NCBI RefSeq assembly: GCF_042242105.1 | Contig: NC_092013.1 | Location: 16,051,618-16,115,617 of the forward strand | Length of the DNA stretch: 64,000 nucleotides | Source: Pempheris klunzingeri | Taxonomy: Eukaryota; Chordata; Actinopteri; Acropomatiformes; Pempheridae | Reading direction: 5' to 3' | Part shown: piece by piece, positions 61,775-64,000 of the stretch | Numbering within the stretch: the stretch's first letter is position 1 | Layout of the letters: each line of letters opens with the position of its first letter | Translations under genes and position numbers: made by a program | The notes under the pieces: generated by a model | What the model saw: only the letters and a program-made list of their open reading frames with translations | Databases searched by the model: none | What the model was told of the DNA's origin: nothing

Positions 61775-63127
61775 TCAGATCTCCAACAGTCCGCTGCTGT
61801 TCTCCACTCCATTAGGTGTGCCAGTCTTCATTGGTTCATCTCCATTGGTGATTTGGTCAGCGACAGGATTGGTGGGTACAGCGCTGGTGTTGAGCTCTGT
61901 GGTCTCTTCACTCCGAGGGTCTGCGTCTCCCTCCACAGCTACAGCTTTCCCCTGCATTGCAGAATCTGCGTGGGTCTTCTGATGCTTCGAGAGGTGGTCG
62001 CTGCGTGTGAAACGCTTGTTGCACAGTAGACAGGTGAACTTCTTCTCCCGTGTGTGGGTGCGCACGTGCCTCTCCAGTTCGTCAGAGCGGGTGAAACGTT
62101 TCCCGCAGAACAGCCAGTTGCAAACAAAGGGCCGCTCGCCAGTGTGCCAGCGCAGGTGGGCTTTGAGGTGGGAGGCCTTTCCGTAGACCTTCCCACAGCC
62201 TGGGATGTGGCAGCTGTGAACAGGCTTCTTCCTCAGGGAGGCAGCCGAGGCCCCCAGCCTCTCCAGCTCCTGGCAGTTGGGGCAGTCACATGAGGATCTG
62301 GTGGGCGCTCCCCCTCCGCTGTACCCCCCTGATGCCCTAGCAGGCTTGAGGCCCATGGGACTCTCTATCAGCCCTGCGCTTGGCACAGGCTTGGGCTTGT
62401 ACATGTCCTGGGGCAGCATGTGCTGGGAGGGCTGGAGGAGGTGTGAGGAGGAGCCCAGTCCCACAGAGGGGTACGGAGCTGGATTGAGTGGCGTAAAGTC
62501 GGTGCTGTAACTGGGCAGCTGTGGGCTAAGGGAGGCCTGGGGTGCTACAGGCTGCAGGGACGCCTGTAGACCTCCGTCGGTCTGGGGCTGGGTTGCTGAC
62601 AGCCAGTTGGAGTTGGGGTGGACATCCCACCAGGAGGACGTGGCATTAGCTGGAGCAGCAGTGATGCCAGGGTGGATACCAGCTTTATACCAGGAGCCAT
62701 AGGGGTGTGTCATATCCAGCGAGGTATAGACACTGGTGAGGCAGTCCGCCGTAGCGTGGGCCTTGGATACTAAAAGAGACGGGTCCTGGGAGACGGAAGT
62801 CTGGAAGGAGTGGGAGAAAGGGTTATATTCTGTAGTGTAGCCTCCGGCTGAAGGAGGGGGGCTTCCAGTTGGGGTAAGCAGCCCGCCGCCTCCTCCTCCA
62901 GCTGTGGTGAAGGAGCCAGTGTAGGAGTCCGCCAGGCCACTGCCGTCTGCGGTCCGTCCGTTCTTAGCTGTCTGAAGGTCAGAGGTCATGGTGTAGGGCT
63001 TCTTTACTGGAGTAGTACTGCCGGTCTTACCGGGTGTAGCAGAATCCCTGACGGGGCTTGTGCTGCCAAACTTGTTACAGGTAGCAGTTAACATAGCCAG
63101 AGGACTGGAGCCATAGCGTGCGTCTTC
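61775..63127 (-). CDS. sp7: transcription factor Sp7 / osterix, terminal coding exon (5' partial)
   Basis: Osteoblast-determining Sp-family factor. The single large exon encodes 450 residues to the stop. Its acceptor is a CCCTCCCAG before GAAGACGCACG (63127), phase 0. The first coding exon (MASS..LE in mammals) was not found before 64000, so the CDS is partial here. Features: [20 protein letters not shown], a Sp-box-like motif; the osterix signature [15 protein letters not shown]; a Pro/Ser-rich middle with [11 protein letters not shown]; a buttonhead box [15 protein letters not shown]; three C2H2 fingers ([20 protein letters not shown]..., [20 protein letters not shown]..., [20 protein letters not shown]...); and the LLEI-type end (SSGLLEI). 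SP7 identity is clear from the activation domain and end, and by linkage to sp1. Confidence 0.95.
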   Translation of the reverse strand, partial: EDARYGSSPLAMLTATCNKFGSTSPVRDSATPGKTGSTTPVKKPYTMTSDLQTAKNGRTADGSGLADSYTGSFTTAGGGGGGLLTPTGSPPPSAGGYTTEYNPFSHSFQTSVSQDPSLLVSKAHATADCLTSVYTSLDMTHPYGSWYKAGIHPGITAAPANATSSWWDVHPNSNWLSATQPQTDGGLQASLQPVAPQASLSPQLPSYSTDFTPLNPAPYPSVGLGSSSHLLQPSQHMLPQDMYKPKPVPSAGLIESPMGLKPARASGGYSGGGAPTRSSCDCPNCQELERLGASAASLRKKPVHSCHIPGCGKVYGKASHLKAHLRWHTGERPFVCNWLFCGKRFTRSDELERHVRTHTREKKFTCLLCNKRFTRSDHLSKHQKTHADSAMQGKAVAVEGDADPRSEETTELNTSAVPTNPVADQITNGDEPMKTGTPNGVENSSGLLEI

Positions 63128-64000
63128 CTGGGAGGGAGGAGACACAGGAGAAAATGAGACTTTCTGTCTACAGGAAATGGCTGCTTGCTGCTGCTGCTTC
63201 TGTCAGTGTCAACTCTAATAAAAAACGTATGTCTGACTGCCACCGCTGGCTTTTCCTACTCTCTCTGTTTTCAAAGTGGTCAGGGCAGTTTCAAGCAATG
63301 AATGTTTATGCTTGGGAAAGTTCTACCCTCCTCAGCAAAGGAGGAATTCCCTCGCTCTTTAGTTTCACTTACACCACTATCTTCAAGCTATTCTTAATCT
63401 GGCATTCATGTTTGCTTTGTAACGTTTTGTCTCCAAACATACAGAAACATTCGGTGTATAACTTATGTATAGGTGCTGTACTATTAACTGAAGCTGTCTC
63501 TCAGTTAAAGCAGACACTGATATCTTGTCAAACATGTTTTTTTGTTTTTCTCAAATGGTCACCGCGGCATTTAAGATGTTAGACAAACTAATGGTACATT
63601 GTGTCACCACAGTCTCACCATAGCTCTGTTTAATTTTATCACAAGTTTGAATGAACCATTATCTCTATTCATCATCATGCAATTCATCGTCGTGTTTCGT
63701 GATCGCCAATTTATGACATTTCATGTAAACATTCCCAGTCTTCATTAGCCCCTTTTTGAAAACACCAAGGAATGTGCAATACTCCTCTTTGTAGTATTTG
63801 CCTTTTCCGCATTGCAGGTATTTAACACCACAGCACAACATATCTGAAGTCCACCTTTCATTTGCTGCCACACACTCTACACGTGGATGGAACAAATGAA
63901 AAATCACCATTACTGTATATCCCTAGAAATGCTGTGGTATCATTGTATCATCATTATTGTGATAATCCTACATGGAATAAATGTGTTTAAAAGTTGTCTT
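63128..64000. other. sp7: sp7 intron (partial)
   Basis: Sequence upstream of the sp7 terminal exon. No start exon encoding an MASS-like peptide was found on the minus strand, so it is treated as intron running out of the window. Confidence 0.5.

Overview
This window is vertebrate nuclear DNA, most likely from a percomorph (acanthopterygian) teleost. The evidence is compact multi-exon genes with GT-AG introns, teleost-type protein sequences, Tc1/mariner and hAT-like DNA transposons and MITEs, and many microsatellites. No bacterial, phage or CRISPR features were seen. All exon models were built by eye from splice sites, reading phase and remembered protein families; no alignment was run.

Layout. 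Eight protein-coding genes are readable: pcbp2 (-, 0.6-9.1 kb), prr13 (-, 10.1-12.8 kb), amhr2 (-, 13.8-18.4 kb), a CDCA7-family gene (+, 20.0-25.1 kb), sp1 (-, 26.9-33.1 kb), a tespa1/ITPRID-family gene (+, 37.3-46.0 kb, possibly with 5' exons further upstream), tarbp2 (-, 48.3-53.4 kb) and the 3' part of sp7/osterix (-, 61.8-63.1 kb; its first coding exon is not in the window). About 8 kb between tarbp2 and sp7 holds no recognisable gene, only a microsatellite cluster, candidate regulatory sequence and the sp7 3' UTR.

Context. SP7, SP1, AMHR2, PRR13, PCBP2 and TARBP2 are neighbours on human 12q13 (the HOXC side), and TESPA1 is also on 12q13, so this is the fish counterpart of that block. 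It is rearranged: tarbp2 and tespa1 lie between sp7 and sp1, MAP3K12 is absent, and a CDCA7 paralog sits between sp1 and amhr2. CDCA7 and CDCA7L accompany SP3/SP9 and SP4/SP8 in human, so this looks like a third, HOXC-side ohnolog that mammals lack.

The genes do not form one pathway. They cover RNA binding (pcbp2, tarbp2), Sp/KLF transcription factors (sp1, sp7), gonadal TGF-beta signalling (amhr2), a chromatin/cell-cycle zinc finger (cdca7-like), T-cell or IP3-receptor signalling (tespa1-like) and a small proline-rich protein (prr13).

Most notable observations: (1) the amhr2 catalytic loop reads HRN with Ser where the kinase Asn belongs, as in a pseudokinase; (2) the only pcbp2 terminal exon that fits encodes a 150-residue Thr/Ser homopolymer tail ending in a PCBP4-like LKPxPxLAL...SPY signature; (3) the CDCA7 ohnolog beside sp1; (4) a 25-codon transmembrane-like ORF downstream of a CCAAT/GC-box cluster, divergent from sp1; (5) several transposon copies with readable ends.
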